In this document: in pieces, positions 30,890-39,501 of the stretch
Numbering within the stretch: the first letter of the stretch is position 1
Layout of the letters: each line of letters opens with the position of its first letter
Origin: Burkholderiales bacterium RIFCSPHIGHO2_01_FULL_63_240
GTDB lineage: Bacteria; Pseudomonadota; Gammaproteobacteria; Burkholderiales; Burkholderiaceae_C
Direction: 5' to 3'
Assembly: GCA_001770725.1 (NCBI GenBank)
Contig: MERU01000006.1
Location: 248,001-312,000 of the forward strand
Length of the DNA: 64,000 nucleotides
The notes under the pieces: model-generated
Told to the model about the DNA's origin: nothing
Database searches by the model: none
The model's input: only the letters and a program-made list of their open reading frames with translations
Translations under genes and position numbers: made by a program

Positions 30890-31567
30890 TCAGTTGCTCG
30901 AAGCAGCGGGGGCGCTGTTGGCCGGCTGGCGCGGCAGCTTGTTGGCCAGCTCGTCTTCGCTGATCACCTCGAAGGCCTTGACCACCTTCTTGACGCCCGG
31001 GATGCTGGCGGTGAGTTCGGCCGCGCGGTTGGCTTCGCGCTCGGTGACCAGGCCCATCAGGTAGACCTCGCCTCGATCGACCACGATGTCGAAGGCGTTG
31101 CTCATCAGGTCGCGTGCATCGACCAGGGTGGCGCGCACCTTGCCCGCCAGCAGCACATCGCTCGAGCGCGTGCTCAGCGAGGCGATCGGGCCCACCTGCA
31201 ACTGGTTGATCACCTTGACCACGTTTTCCACGCGGGCGGCGGCTTGTTCGGCGGCGGCGCGGTCGGCGTCGGAGTCGACCTCACCGGTCAGCAGCACCGT
31301 GCGGTTGTAGGCGTTGACGTTCACGCGACCGCGGCCGCCCAGGGTGTCACGCAGGCGGCTGCCGGCCTTGATCTGGATGCTTTGGTCCTCGACCTGCATG
31401 CCGGAGGTGCGGCGGTCGGTGGCGACCAGGGCGCTGGCGGCGGCGCCGCCAAGCATCAGCGGTGCGCAGGCGCTCAGCGTGGTGGCGCCCAGGGCGATCA
31501 CCAGGCCAGCCAGGGCCAGGTGGCGGGGGGAGCGGCGGACAAAAGAAGGGTTCATCGAGCGTGTCAT
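30890..31567 (-). CDS. BON-domain lipoprotein (DolP/YraP-like)
   Basis: A 225-residue lipoprotein with the lipobox in LGATTLSACAP, followed by two BON domains (about 60-130: RLRDTLGGRGRVNVNAYNR, LLTGEVDSDADR; and about 135-205: VRATLVDARDLMSNAFDIVV, VYLMGLVTEREANRAA). This is the architecture of E. coli DolP, an outer-membrane integrity protein, and the gene order SIS-BON next to yraN and rsmI matches the E. coli yra cluster. It overlaps the SIS gene by one base (TGATG). The ATG at 31555 is an alternative start. Confidence 0.9.
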   Translation of the reverse strand: MTRSMNPSFVRRSPRHLALAGLVIALGATTLSACAPLMLGGAAASALVATDRRTSGMQVEDQSIQIKAGSRLRDTLGGRGRVNVNAYNRTVLLTGEVDSDADRAAAEQAAARVENVVKVINQLQVGPIASLSTRSSDVLLAGKVRATLVDARDLMSNAFDIVVDRGEVYLMGLVTEREANRAAELTASIPGVKKVVKAFEVISEDELANKLPRQPANSAPAASSN

Positions 31568-32145
31568 CAGGCAGCTTCTCCAAGCAGTTGGTTGTCGACG
31601 GCGGTGCACAGCGCGTGCAGGGCGAGCCAGCCGATGGCGTAAAGGGTGGGCGCCTGGGCACCCGGCAGGGGCACCCAGACATCGGTGTCGCGCAGCAGGG
31701 GGCCCAGCACGCCGGCGGTTTCGCCGGTGAAGGCCACCAGGGTCAGGTCCTGCTCGCTGGCGGCTTGGCTGGCCGCCTTCAGGTCGGCCTCGTCGCGCTC
31801 GAGCGAGAAGGCCAGCCACAGATCGCCAGGGTGGCCGTGTGCGCGCACCTGCTGGGTCAATGTGGGCTGACCCGCGTGCGAAGCGGGCAGCAGGGCTTGT
31901 GCGGCCAGGGGCGGGCGCTCGCGGCCGGTGCCGCAGATCAGCAACTGGGCGGCCTGCTGGGCGAGCCAGGCGGCCTCACCCTCGCCGGCGCAAAGCACGC
32001 GGCCACCGGTGGTGATCGTGTGCAGGATGGCTTGGGCAGCGTAGTGGAGCTGCTGCGCCAGCCGCTCCGAGGACTGGTAGAGCCAGTCAGCGGTCTCCAG
32101 CAAAGGCTGCTGCAGCTGCGGAGACTGATAGGACGTGTCCGACAT
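31567..32145 (-). CDS. SIS-domain protein (DiaA/GmhA-like)
   Basis: A 192-residue SIS-fold protein. The N-terminal helices (LQQPLLETADWLYQSSERL) and the core with GGRVLCAGEGEAAWLAQQAA, HPGDLWLAFSLERDE and TLVAFTGETAG are typical. GmhA isomerises sedoheptulose-7-phosphate; DiaA is a SIS relative that binds DnaA. Gene context (yraN before, BON after, rsmI nearby) points to the DiaA branch. The usual Gly-Asn-Gly-Gly-Ser loop is replaced by AGEGEAA, which also argues against the isomerase. Confidence 0.85.
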   Translation of the reverse strand: MSDTSYQSPQLQQPLLETADWLYQSSERLAQQLHYAAQAILHTITTGGRVLCAGEGEAAWLAQQAAQLLICGTGRERPPLAAQALLPASHAGQPTLTQQVRAHGHPGDLWLAFSLERDEADLKAASQAASEQDLTLVAFTGETAGVLGPLLRDTDVWVPLPGAQAPTLYAIGWLALHALCTAVDNQLLGEAA

Positions 32146-32238
32146 GCGGTCGATGATAAGCCAGGGGGCCGGGTCAACCCGCGATCGGCAGGTAAACGGT
32201 GGTTAATCTCCCAGGCCATCCTGGGGCCTCCATGGGCA

Positions 32239-32616
32239 TCAACTGGCGTCGAAGGCCGCGGGCAACCAGGTCAGCTCATCGCCGTCGATGGCCACGACGT
32301 CGAAGCGGCAAGGCGGCCACACGCTCAACTGCTGCAGGTAGAACTTCGCCCCCAGGATGCAGCGCCGCTGCTTGCCCCGCGTGACCGATGCCGCCGCGCC
32401 GCCATGTTCGCCGTCGGCGCGCTGTCGCACCTCGACGAACACCAGGGTGCCGTCGCGATCGCGCATGATGAGGTCCACCTCGGCACCGCGCGCGCCGGGG
32501 CCACGCGCGACCCGATAATTGCGCTCCACCAACGCCAGGCCCTGCTGCTGCAGGTAGAGCAGGGCGCGTTCCTCTCCCTCATCGCCCCGGGATTTTGTCG
32601 TGACCCTCGATGTCAA
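32239..32616 (-). CDS. yraN: YraN/UPF0102-family nuclease-like protein
   Basis: A protein of about 125 residues with the family pattern RGDEGEERALLYLQQQGLAL, RNYR, GAEVDLIMRDRDGTLVFVEV. This is a PD-(D/E)xK-like fold (E..D..E-V-[KR]); here the usual Lys of the VEVK motif is Arg (VEVRQR). Its biochemical role is poorly known. No ATG lies near the conserved start: I used a TTG at 32616, while the first ATG at 32667 would overlap the 5' coding end of rsmI. It is the first gene of a minus-strand group with the SIS and BON genes. Confidence 0.8.
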   Translation of the reverse strand: MTSRVTTKSRGDEGEERALLYLQQQGLALVERNYRVARGPGARGAEVDLIMRDRDGTLVFVEVRQRADGEHGGAAASVTRGKQRRCILGAKFYLQQLSVWPPCRFDVVAIDGDELTWLPAAFDAS

Positions 32617-33520
32617 TTTGCTGCTCCAGGCGGCACAACAGGTGGCCGGCAGCCAGCAGTATCCCAAAGGGGCGCTCTACCTCGTGCCCACGCCGATCGG
32701 GAACCTGGCCGACCTGAGCCTGCGCGCCGTGCACGTGCTGGCCCTGGTCGATGCCGTGGCCTGCGAGGACACCCGCGTCAGCGGCGGCCTGCTGCGCCAC
32801 CTCGGCCTCGACAAGTCGCTGATCGCCCTGCATCAGCACAACGAGCAGGCGGTGGCCGGCCAGGTCGTGGCCCGTTTGCAGGCCGGCGAGCGCATCGCCT
32901 ACGTCAGCGACGCCGGCACGCCTGGCATTTCCGACCCGGGCGCGCACCTGGTGGCCGCCGTGCAGGCCGCGGGCCTGGCCGTCACGCCACTGCCCGGGCC
33001 GAGCAGCGTCACCACCGCGCTCAGCGCCTCGGGCGACGCGTCCGCGCACGGCTTCCTGTTCGAGGGCTTCCTGCCTGCCAAGGGTGCGGCACGCTTGAGT
33101 CGCCTCCGCGAGGTGCTGGGGCAGGCGCACAGCACGGTGCTTTTCGAGGCCCCTCACCGCATCGAAGCCCTGGCCACCGAGCTGCGCGAGGCCCTGCCGC
33201 AAGGCCGTGTCACCCTGTGCCGGGAACTCAGCAAGCAGTTCGAAACCATCGCCACGCTGCCGGTGGCCGAGCTGGCGGCCTGGCTCAAGGCCGACGCCAA
33301 CCGCCTGCGCGGCGAGTTCGTGCTCGTGGTGCACGCACAGCCTGCACCGCCCGAGGCCGAGGGCCTGACCCCCGAAGTCGAGGCGCTGCTGGACGAGCTG
33401 GTGGCCCATGTGCCGGTCAAGCAGGCCGCCGCCCTGGTGGCCGATGTGCTGGGCCTGCCCCGCAAGGCGCTGTACGACGACGCCCTGCGCCTGCGTCAGG
33501 CGCGCGATGCCGCTCAATGA
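32600..33520 (+). CDS. rsmI: 16S rRNA 2'-O-methyltransferase RsmI
   Basis: A 306-residue SAM-dependent enzyme that methylates the ribose of C1402 in 16S rRNA. Motifs: GALYLVPTPIGNLADLSLRA, CEDTRVSGGLLRHLG, RIAYVSDAGTPGISDPG, LPGPSSVTTALSASG, FEAPHRI and CRELSKQFETI, with the C-terminal helical region ending LPRKALYDDALRLR. The start is a GTG at 32600, divergent from and slightly overlapping yraN. Confidence 0.97.
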   Translation: MTLDVNLLLQAAQQVAGSQQYPKGALYLVPTPIGNLADLSLRAVHVLALVDAVACEDTRVSGGLLRHLGLDKSLIALHQHNEQAVAGQVVARLQAGERIAYVSDAGTPGISDPGAHLVAAVQAAGLAVTPLPGPSSVTTALSASGDASAHGFLFEGFLPAKGAARLSRLREVLGQAHSTVLFEAPHRIEALATELREALPQGRVTLCRELSKQFETIATLPVAELAAWLKADANRLRGEFVLVVHAQPAPPEAEGLTPEVEALLDELVAHVPVKQAAALVADVLGLPRKALYDDALRLRQARDAAQ

Positions 33521-33831
33521 GCCCTCCAGCGGCGGACTACCCCAATCAGGTGATCTGGTGTGACGGCACACCCCATTTCACCCACATTGAGGCTGATTGC
33601 GTCGTGAATCATTCCTGTTGAAGCCGGCCTTCGGTCGGTGCTCCCCCGCATCCGAGGGGGATCGTTGCCTTTCTGCGCCGATCTGCCGCTAACCCACCAA
33701 GGGGAGAGAGCTTTCCCCTTGCCGAGGGTATGCCCGTGATTTAACGATTTGCGTTGGTTTGGATACTGGACCCGTCTGCACCGCAGCCCGTCCAACAACC
33801 ATCCGAATCACAGGCTACACAGGAGTTCAGC
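33521..33831. other. Gap before the lipase genes, with three hairpins
   Basis: 311 bases without a gene. I see three inverted repeats: CCGGCC/GGTCGG (33624-33638), TCCCCC/GGGGGA (33642-33661) and AAGGGGA/TTCCCCTT (33699-33720). None has a good T-run, though the second may end rsmI transcription. A ribosome site AGGAG lies at 33821-33825 before the lipase. No convincing -35/-10 pair is visible. Confidence 0.5.
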
Positions 33832-34779
33832 ATGATTTCCAAGTTCGCTCTCAAGGCCGTCTGCACCGCCGCCGTGGTGGCCGGTGCCGCCCTCGTCGCC
33901 CCCGCCGCCCACGCCGGCACCTCGTCGCAAACCAAGTACCCCATCGTGCTGGTTCACGGTTTCATCGGCTTCGACAACATCCTCGGCGCCGTCAACTACT
34001 TCTACGACATCCCCGGCAACCTGCGCAAGGAAGGCGCCACCGTCTACGTGGCCTCGGTCAACCCTTCGCAGACCACCGAATTCCGCGGTGAAGAGCTCAT
34101 CCAGCAGATGAAGCAATGGGCCGCCAAGGACGGCGTCAAGAAGTTCAACCTGATCGGCCACAGCCATGGCGGCCCGACCGTGCGCTATGCCGCCGGCACC
34201 GTGCCCACGATGGTCGCCTCGATCACCACCATGGCCGCCACGCACTTTGGCTCCAAGGTCGCCGACGAACTGGCCCCCACCTTCTCCGAAGGCAGCACGC
34301 TCGACAGCCTGGCCACCAGCGGCCTGAAGCTGATCTCCTGGCTGACGGGCAACAAGACCACCGACAAGACCAGCCTGCAGGCCGCCCTGGCCTCGCTGTC
34401 GACCGAAGGCTCGGCCGCTTTCAACGCCAAGTTCCCCGCCGGCGCACCCACCACACCTTGCGGTGAAGGCCCTGAAGTGGCCAGCGTCGCCGGCAACAGC
34501 ATCCGCTGGTACTCGGCCTCGGGCACCGCCGTCAAGACCAACGGCTGGGACATCTCCGACCTGATCCTGGCCGGCACCGCTTCGTACTTCGGCACCGAAG
34601 AAAACGACGGCCTGGTGGGTCGCTGCTCCAGCCACTGGGGCAAGGTCCTCAAGGACAACTACGCCTGGAACCACCTGGACGAAATCAACCAGGTCCTCGG
34701 CACCATCGGCAAGAACGCCCCGAGCCCCGTGGCGTTCTACCAGCAACAAGCCAACCGCCTGAAGCTGGCTGGCCTGTGA
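33832..34779 (+). CDS. Secreted triacylglycerol lipase, family I.1 (first copy)
   Basis: A 315-residue lipase with a signal peptide of 28 residues ending APAAHA. The mature part matches the Pseudomonas/Burkholderia family I.1-I.2 lipases: TKYPIVLVHGFIGFDNILG (oxyanion region), nucleophile Ser111 in GHSHGG, catalytic Asp in NDGLVG and His in WNHLDEINQ. The two Cys of the conserved disulfide (TPCGEG and GRCSS) and Asp residues of the calcium site (DISD, HLDE) are also present. It hydrolyses long-chain triglycerides after export, by family through Sec and type II secretion, and needs a foldase; one is encoded at 36043. It is followed by a strong hairpin terminator. Confidence 0.96.
   Translation: MISKFALKAVCTAAVVAGAALVAPAAHAGTSSQTKYPIVLVHGFIGFDNILGAVNYFYDIPGNLRKEGATVYVASVNPSQTTEFRGEELIQQMKQWAAKDGVKKFNLIGHSHGGPTVRYAAGTVPTMVASITTMAATHFGSKVADELAPTFSEGSTLDSLATSGLKLISWLTGNKTTDKTSLQAALASLSTEGSAAFNAKFPAGAPTTPCGEGPEVASVAGNSIRWYSASGTAVKTNGWDISDLILAGTASYFGTEENDGLVGRCSSHWGKVLKDNYAWNHLDEINQVLGTIGKNAPSPVAFYQQQANRLKLAGL
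34066..34217 (+). repeat. 152-bp block identical between the two lipase genes
   Basis: This stretch, which covers the nucleophile motif, is identical base for base to 35178-35329, wobble positions included, while flanking regions differ at many third positions. Confidence 0.85.
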
Positions 34780-34824
34780 CGAGGCGCCCGCCCCCGATCC
34801 GGGGCGCGGGCTGACCTCCACCTT

Positions 34825-34855
34825 GCGCCCCGGGCCTTCCTCCGGGGCGCTTTCT
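34825..34855 (+). terminator. Terminator after the first lipase gene
   Basis: GCGCCCCGG (34825-34833) pairs with CCGGGGCGC (34842-34850), followed by TTTCT. It would separate the two lipase transcripts. Confidence 0.65.
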
Positions 34856-34943
34856 CCCTGCTCCTCTTGGCGATGCCCAACCCCTTTTCCGGGCCGGCAC
34901 GGTCGGGGCTTGCTCGCCTTTTTTCTCACCTTCTGGAGACAAC

Positions 34944-35891
34944 ATGAAAACGTCCCTCTCGCTCAAGGCCGTCTGCGCCGCTGCCGTCGTGGCTGGCGTC
35001 GCCCTGACCGCCCCGGCTGCCCACGCTGGCACCCAGGCCAAGACCAAGTACCCCATCGTGCTGGTCCACGGCTTCATCGGCTTCGACAACATCCTCGGCG
35101 CTGTCAACTACTTCTACAACGTCCCCGGCACGCTGCGTGACGAAGGCGCCACCGTGTATGTGGCCTCGGTCAACCCGTCGCAGACCACCGAATTCCGCGG
35201 TGAAGAGCTCATCCAGCAGATGAAGCAATGGGCCGCCAAGGACGGCGTCAAGAAGTTCAACCTGATCGGCCACAGCCATGGCGGCCCGACCGTGCGCTAT
35301 GCCGCCGGCACCGTGCCCACGATGGTCGCTTCGGTCAGCACCATGGCCGGCACGCACTTTGGCTCCAAGGTCGCCGACGACATCCTGGCCAACACCACCC
35401 CTGGTGGCGGTTTCGACCAGGCCGCCACGGCCGGCCTGAAGCTGATCTCCTGGCTGACCGGCAACAAGACCACCAGCGACACCGACCTGCTGACCGCCCT
35501 CAACGCCCTGAGCTCGACCGGCGCCGCCAAGTTCAACGCCAAGTTCCCCGCTGGCGCCCCGACCACCACCTGCGGTGTCGGTCCGGACAAGGCCACCATT
35601 TCGGGCAACAGCATCCGCTTCTACTCGTTCTCGGGCACCTCGGTGAAGACCAACGCCTGGGACGTGTCGGACGCCATCCTGGCCTACACGGGTGACTACT
35701 TCAAGGGCGAGGCCAACGACGGCCTGGTGGGCCGCTGCTCCAGCCACTGGGGCAAGGTCATCAAGGACAACTACACCTGGAACCACCTGGATGAAATCAA
35801 CCAGGTCCTGGGTACCATTGGCAAGGGCTCGCCCGACCCCGTGGCCTTCTACGTCCAGCACGCCAACCGCCTGAAGTGGGCCCTGCTGTGA
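34944..35891 (+). CDS. Secreted triacylglycerol lipase, family I.1 (second copy)
   Basis: A 315-residue paralogue of the preceding lipase with the same plan: signal peptide ending APAAHA, TKYPIVLVHGFIGFDNILG, GHSHGG nucleophile, NDGLVG Asp, WNHLDEINQ His, disulfide Cys in TTCGVG and GRCSS. Differences cluster in residues about 125-200 (lid region and core loops), for example DDILANTTPGGGFDQAAT against DELAPTFSEGSTLDSLAT. This may shift substrate range. It has its own ribosome site (CTGGAG) and ends 151 bp before the foldase gene. Confidence 0.96.
   Translation: MKTSLSLKAVCAAAVVAGVALTAPAAHAGTQAKTKYPIVLVHGFIGFDNILGAVNYFYNVPGTLRDEGATVYVASVNPSQTTEFRGEELIQQMKQWAAKDGVKKFNLIGHSHGGPTVRYAAGTVPTMVASVSTMAGTHFGSKVADDILANTTPGGGFDQAATAGLKLISWLTGNKTTSDTDLLTALNALSSTGAAKFNAKFPAGAPTTTCGVGPDKATISGNSIRFYSFSGTSVKTNAWDVSDAILAYTGDYFKGEANDGLVGRCSSHWGKVIKDNYTWNHLDEINQVLGTIGKGSPDPVAFYVQHANRLKWALL
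35178..35329 (+). repeat. Second copy of the identical lipase block
   Basis: Partner of 34066-34217, offset 1112 bp. All 152 bases are identical. Confidence 0.85.
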
Positions 35892-35922
35892 TGTGAACCG
35901 GGCTCGCCGTCTGGCGAGTCCT

Positions 35923-35955
35923 GGCGACCGTTGCCTCACGAGGGCGGCGGTCGCC
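35923..35955 (+). terminator. Hairpin between second lipase and foldase genes
   Basis: GGCGACCG (35923-35930) pairs perfectly with CGGTCGCC (35948-35955) over a 17-base loop; only a weak T-rich stretch follows. It may act as an attenuator or RNA stabiliser that lowers foldase expression relative to lipase. Confidence 0.45.
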
Positions 35956-36042
35956 CCTGTTGTACTGTTTCCGTGAGTTCGTCGGCCTGATCGACAGGTC
36001 GCCGCCACCGGCGTCAGGTGCCCGTGGCCCAAGAGGTGTTCG

Positions 36043-36972
36043 ATGCAGATGCAAGCTTGGAAGTTGGCTGGCGTGGCCGCCCTGGTCCTGGGTGCCGTGG
36101 CCGCGGCCTGGGTGGGCTTCAACCGCTCGGGTGAGACCGGTGACGCCTCATCGGATGCCGCCTCGAGCGGCTGGGTCATGATCCGCCCCGGTGTGGGGCA
36201 GGGGGGCGCCGACCAGGCAGCCGGCCCGTCCACCTTGAGCGCCGAGCAGGTGCGCAACAAGCTCTTCCAGCAAGGCTCCTTCCAGGGCACCGAGCCCAAT
36301 GGCGACTGGTGCACATCCACCGGCAAACTCAGCCCTTGCAACGGCCTGCGCCGCCGTTTCGAGTACTACCTCCTGGGCATGGGCGAGGTCACGGTTGCCG
36401 ACATCCGAACCCTCGTCAACGACGAGGCCCGCCGCGCCAATGGCGAAGAGCTGGGCGACGCCATCATGGCCATGTGGGACAAGTACTGGCGCCTGCGCAC
36501 CCATGAGTTCCGCAACGCCTTCGTGCAGTCCGACCGCAACACCTGGATGCCCGCCTTCGAGGAGCAGCGCATGGTGCGCCGCCAGATCCTTGGCGAGGAC
36601 TGGGCCCGCGCCTTCTTCGACGACGAAGAAGCCAAATTCAAGCAATACGTCGCCCAGGTGGAGTCCGGCCAGCCGCCGCCACCCGACCCGGGCGAGCCCG
36701 TGCCCCAGATGGCCCCTGGCAAGGACCCGGCCGCCGTGCACGCCGAGCGCGTCGCCCGCTACGGCCAGGACGCCGCCAACCGCCTGGCCAAGGCCGACGA
36801 GGAATGGGCCGACTGGGAGCGCCGCCTGGCCGCCGCCCGCTCCGAATGGGAGCGCCTCAAAGCCTCGCAGAACCTCTCCGAAGTTCAGCGCAAGCAGGAC
36901 ATGCAGGCCTACGTCAGCGCCAACTTCAAGCCCGACGAGCACCTGCGCGTCAAGGCCCTGCTCAACCTGTGA
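36043..36972 (+). CDS. lifO: Lipase-specific foldase (Lif chaperone)
   Basis: A 309-residue membrane-anchored chaperone. One N-terminal membrane segment ([18 protein letters not shown]) is followed by a variable Gly/Ala/Ser linker and a long helical domain that wraps the lipase in the periplasm. The family motif R-x-x-F-D-Y-[FC]-L-[ST]-A-x-G-E appears here as [13 protein letters not shown] (Glu for Asp, Leu-Gly for the usual Ser-Ala). Further marks are [27 protein letters not shown] and the C-terminal [15 protein letters not shown]. Position after two family I.1 lipases fits. One foldase probably serves both. Confidence 0.92.
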   Translation: MQMQAWKLAGVAALVLGAVAAAWVGFNRSGETGDASSDAASSGWVMIRPGVGQGGADQAAGPSTLSAEQVRNKLFQQGSFQGTEPNGDWCTSTGKLSPCNGLRRRFEYYLLGMGEVTVADIRTLVNDEARRANGEELGDAIMAMWDKYWRLRTHEFRNAFVQSDRNTWMPAFEEQRMVRRQILGEDWARAFFDDEEAKFKQYVAQVESGQPPPPDPGEPVPQMAPGKDPAAVHAERVARYGQDAANRLAKADEEWADWERRLAAARSEWERLKASQNLSEVQRKQDMQAYVSANFKPDEHLRVKALLNL

Positions 36973-36998
36973 GCCCCCTGGCGTGCCAGAATGCGCCC

Positions 36999-38459
36999 AT
37001 GATCGCCGTCGAAGCCACCCTTGCCCGCCTGCAAACCGCCCGCGACCTCCTGCTCGCGCCCTATGGTCTGGATGAATCGACCCTGCTGAACGCCTTGCGC
37101 GTCATCACGCAGCACCGTGTCGACGACGCCGACCTGTACTTCCAGTACACCCGCAGCGAGGGCTGGAGCCTCGAAGAAGGCATTGTCAAGTCCGGCAGCT
37201 TCGGCATCGACCAGGGCGTGGGCGTGCGCGCCATCTCTGGCGAAAAGACCGCCTTCGCCTACTCCGACGACATCTCCGAAGCCGCGCTGCTCGACGCCGC
37301 CCGCACCGTGCGCACCATCGCCGCCGCCGGCCAGAGCCGCCGCGTCAAGGTCGGCGCCCACCAGGTCGCGCCCAGCCGCAGCCTCTACGGCGGGTTCGAC
37401 CCCATCGCCTCCATGGACAGCGCCGCCAAGGTGGCCCTCCTTGAAGACGTCGAGCGCCGCGCCCGCGCCAAGGACCTGCGCGTCGTGCAGGTCATGGCCG
37501 GCCTGGGTTGCGAATACGACGTCGTGCTGGTGGCCCGCGCCAACGGCGTGCTGGCCGCCGACGTGCGCCCGCTCATCCGCCTGTCGGTCACGGTCATCGC
37601 CGAACACAACGGCCGCCGTGAAGTGGGCTCCTCGGGCGGCGGTGGCCGCCATGACCTGGCCTACTTCACGCAAGACGTCACCCAAGGCTACGTCGACCAG
37701 GCCGTGCACGCCGCGCTGGTCAACCTCGAATCGCGCCCGGCGCCTGCCGGCGAGATGACCGTGGTGCTCGGCTCCGGCTGGCCCGGCATCCTGCTGCACG
37801 AAGCGGTGGGCCACGGCCTCGAAGGTGACTTCAACCGCAAGGGCTCGAGCGTGTTCTCCGGCCGCATCGGCCAGCGCGTGGCCGCCAAGGGCGTCACCGT
37901 GCTCGACGATGGCACGCTGCCCGACCGCCGCGGCTCGCTCAACATCGACGACGAAGGCCACGTCAGCCAGCGCAACGTGCTGATCGAAGACGGCATCCTG
38001 CGCGGCTACATGCAGGACGCCACCAACGCCCGCCTGATGAAGACCGCGCCCACGGGCAACGGCCGCCGCGAAAGCTACGCCCACCTGCCCATGCCGCGCA
38101 TGACCAACACCTACATGCTGGCCGGCGACAAGCACCCCGACGAGATCGTCGAGTCCATCAAGCGGGGCGTCTACGCCGCCAACTTCGGCGGCGGTCAGGT
38201 CGACATCACCTCGGGCAAGTTCGTCTTCTCGGCCTCCGAGGCCTACTGGGTCGAAAACGGCAAGATCCAGTACCCGATCAAGGGCGCCACCCTGATCGGC
38301 AATGGCCCCGACGCCATGACCCGCGTCAGCATGGTCGGCAACGACCTCAAGCTCGACAGCGGCGTGGGCACCTGCGGCAAGGACGGCCAGAGCGTGCCGG
38401 TCGGCGTCGGCCAGCCCACCCTGCGCATCGAAGGCCTGACGGTGGGCGGCACGGCCTGA
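36999..38459 (+). CDS. tldD: Metalloprotease TldD
   Basis: A 486-residue subunit of the TldD/TldE zinc protease, which degrades unfolded peptides and processes microcin-type peptides. The zinc motif [12 protein letters not shown] begins at His267; other family segments are [50 protein letters not shown] and [25 protein letters not shown]. The start ATG at 36999 is 26 bp after the foldase stop. The tldE/pmbA partner is not in the window. Confidence 0.96.
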   Translation: MIAVEATLARLQTARDLLLAPYGLDESTLLNALRVITQHRVDDADLYFQYTRSEGWSLEEGIVKSGSFGIDQGVGVRAISGEKTAFAYSDDISEAALLDAARTVRTIAAAGQSRRVKVGAHQVAPSRSLYGGFDPIASMDSAAKVALLEDVERRARAKDLRVVQVMAGLGCEYDVVLVARANGVLAADVRPLIRLSVTVIAEHNGRREVGSSGGGGRHDLAYFTQDVTQGYVDQAVHAALVNLESRPAPAGEMTVVLGSGWPGILLHEAVGHGLEGDFNRKGSSVFSGRIGQRVAAKGVTVLDDGTLPDRRGSLNIDDEGHVSQRNVLIEDGILRGYMQDATNARLMKTAPTGNGRRESYAHLPMPRMTNTYMLAGDKHPDEIVESIKRGVYAANFGGGQVDITSGKFVFSASEAYWVENGKIQYPIKGATLIGNGPDAMTRVSMVGNDLKLDSGVGTCGKDGQSVPVGVGQPTLRIEGLTVGGTA

Positions 38460-38489
38460 GCCCTCCGCGCGCGCCCATGGGTTCCTGAT

Positions 38490-38518
38490 CGGCCGCCTCG
38501 TGCGGCCGTCGTCTTTTT
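38490..38518 (+). terminator. Terminator of tldD
   Basis: CGGCCGC (38490-38496) and GCGGCCG (38502-38508) form a stem with loop CTCGT, followed by a T-run at 38514-38518. Confidence 0.75.
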
Positions 38519-38572
38519 CACCCTTGCTTGCCTGACTCGGCCCTGGCTCCCCAGCTTTGTTTGCGAGGGCGC

Positions 38573-38602
38573 TTGACGCAGCGGCTGAAACTCGTGCATA
38601 AT
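38573..38602 (+). promoter_or_regulatory. Promoter of the spc operon
   Basis: TTGACG (38573-38578), spacer of 18 bp and CATAAT (38597-38602). Transcription would begin near 38609, about 160 bases before rplN. It is a strong match and stands in the only sizeable gap before the operon. Confidence 0.75.
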
Positions 38603-38768
38603 GCAAGGCTTCGCTGTTAGAGCGCTTTTGTTTTCGGCTTGCCAACCCTTCGGCAAGATTCTTCGAAAGCAAAGCTTCTTTCAGATCCGCCCGTTCTACG
38701 GGCCCAAGACTGATGGTTCGTTGTTGCGCAGTGGTTTGTGCAGCCGAACGGTCAAGTTGGGATACACC

Positions 38769-39137
38769 ATGATCCAAATGCAATCGCGACTTGACGTCGC
38801 AGACAACACGGGTGCCAAGAGCGTCATGTGCATCAAGGTGCTCGGTGGCTCTAAGCGTCGTTACGCCGGTATCGGCGACATCATCAAGGTCAGCATCAAA
38901 GAAGCTGCACCGCGTGGCCGCGTCAAGAAGGGCGAGGTCTACAGCGCTGTGGTCGTTCGCACCGCCAAGGGCGTGCGTCGCCAAGATGGCTCGCTGGTCA
39001 AGTTCGATGGCAACGCCGCAGTGCTGCTGAATGCCAAGCTCGAACCCATCGGCACGCGCATCTTCGGCCCCGTGACGCGCGAACTGCGTTCCGAGCGCTT
39101 CATGAAGATCGTGTCGCTGGCCCCCGAGGTCCTTTGA
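38769..39137 (+). CDS. rplN: 50S ribosomal protein L14
   Basis: A 122-residue protein of exactly the usual length, beginning [17 protein letters not shown] and ending [10 protein letters not shown]; the L14 core GKRRY-type segment appears as [20 protein letters not shown]. It binds 23S rRNA near L19. In most proteobacteria it follows rpsQ in one long S10-spc array. Here it is the first gene of its own transcription unit, with tldD upstream. Confidence 0.99.
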   Translation: MIQMQSRLDVADNTGAKSVMCIKVLGGSKRRYAGIGDIIKVSIKEAAPRGRVKKGEVYSAVVVRTAKGVRRQDGSLVKFDGNAAVLLNAKLEPIGTRIFGPVTRELRSERFMKIVSLAPEVL

Positions 39138-39175
39138 TCCTTGCGGTCATCGACAGTTCAGTAAAGGACAGCTCC

Positions 39176-39493
39176 ATGAACAAGCTCAAAACCGGCGACC
39201 AGGTCATCGTCCTGACCGGCCGTGACAAAGGCAAGCGCGGCACCGTGTCCGCTCGCGTCGACGCCGACCACCTGTTGGTCGATGGCGTGAACGTGTCCAA
39301 AAAGCACGTCAAGCCGAACCCCCTGAAGGGCACCACCGGTGGCATCGTCGACAAGACCATGCCCATCCACCAGTCCAACGTGGCGATCTTCAACCCTGCC
39401 TCTGGCAAGGCTGACCGCGTCGGTATCAAGCTCCTGGCTGACGGCAAGAAAGTGCGCGTCTTCAAGTCCAGCGGCGAAGAAATCAAGGCTTGA
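39176..39493 (+). CDS. rplX: 50S ribosomal protein L24
   Basis: A 105-residue assembly-initiating protein. The KOW motif [15 protein letters not shown] is at the N-terminus and the family segment [20 protein letters not shown] in the middle. The ATG at 39176 follows AAAGGA and lies 38 bp after rplN. It is the second gene of the spc operon. Confidence 0.99.
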   Translation: MNKLKTGDQVIVLTGRDKGKRGTVSARVDADHLLVDGVNVSKKHVKPNPLKGTTGGIVDKTMPIHQSNVAIFNPASGKADRVGIKLLADGKKVRVFKSSGEEIKA

Positions 39494-39501
39494 GGTCACA
39501 A

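Larger units (their letters stand above)
38460..38768 (+). other. Leader region of the spc ribosomal operon
   Basis: 309 bases without a gene: a terminator for tldD, then a sigma-70 promoter and a leader of about 160 bases before rplN. I see no other element in it. Confidence 0.6.

Noticed and set aside
31462..33621. 719-codon plus-strand frame across the SIS, yraN and rsmI region
   Set aside because: It runs through three conserved genes in the wrong frame and shows no protein family features.
33521..33831. Possible RNase P RNA gene beside rsmI
   Set aside because: The region has hairpins but none of the conserved RNase P RNA core segments, and is too short.
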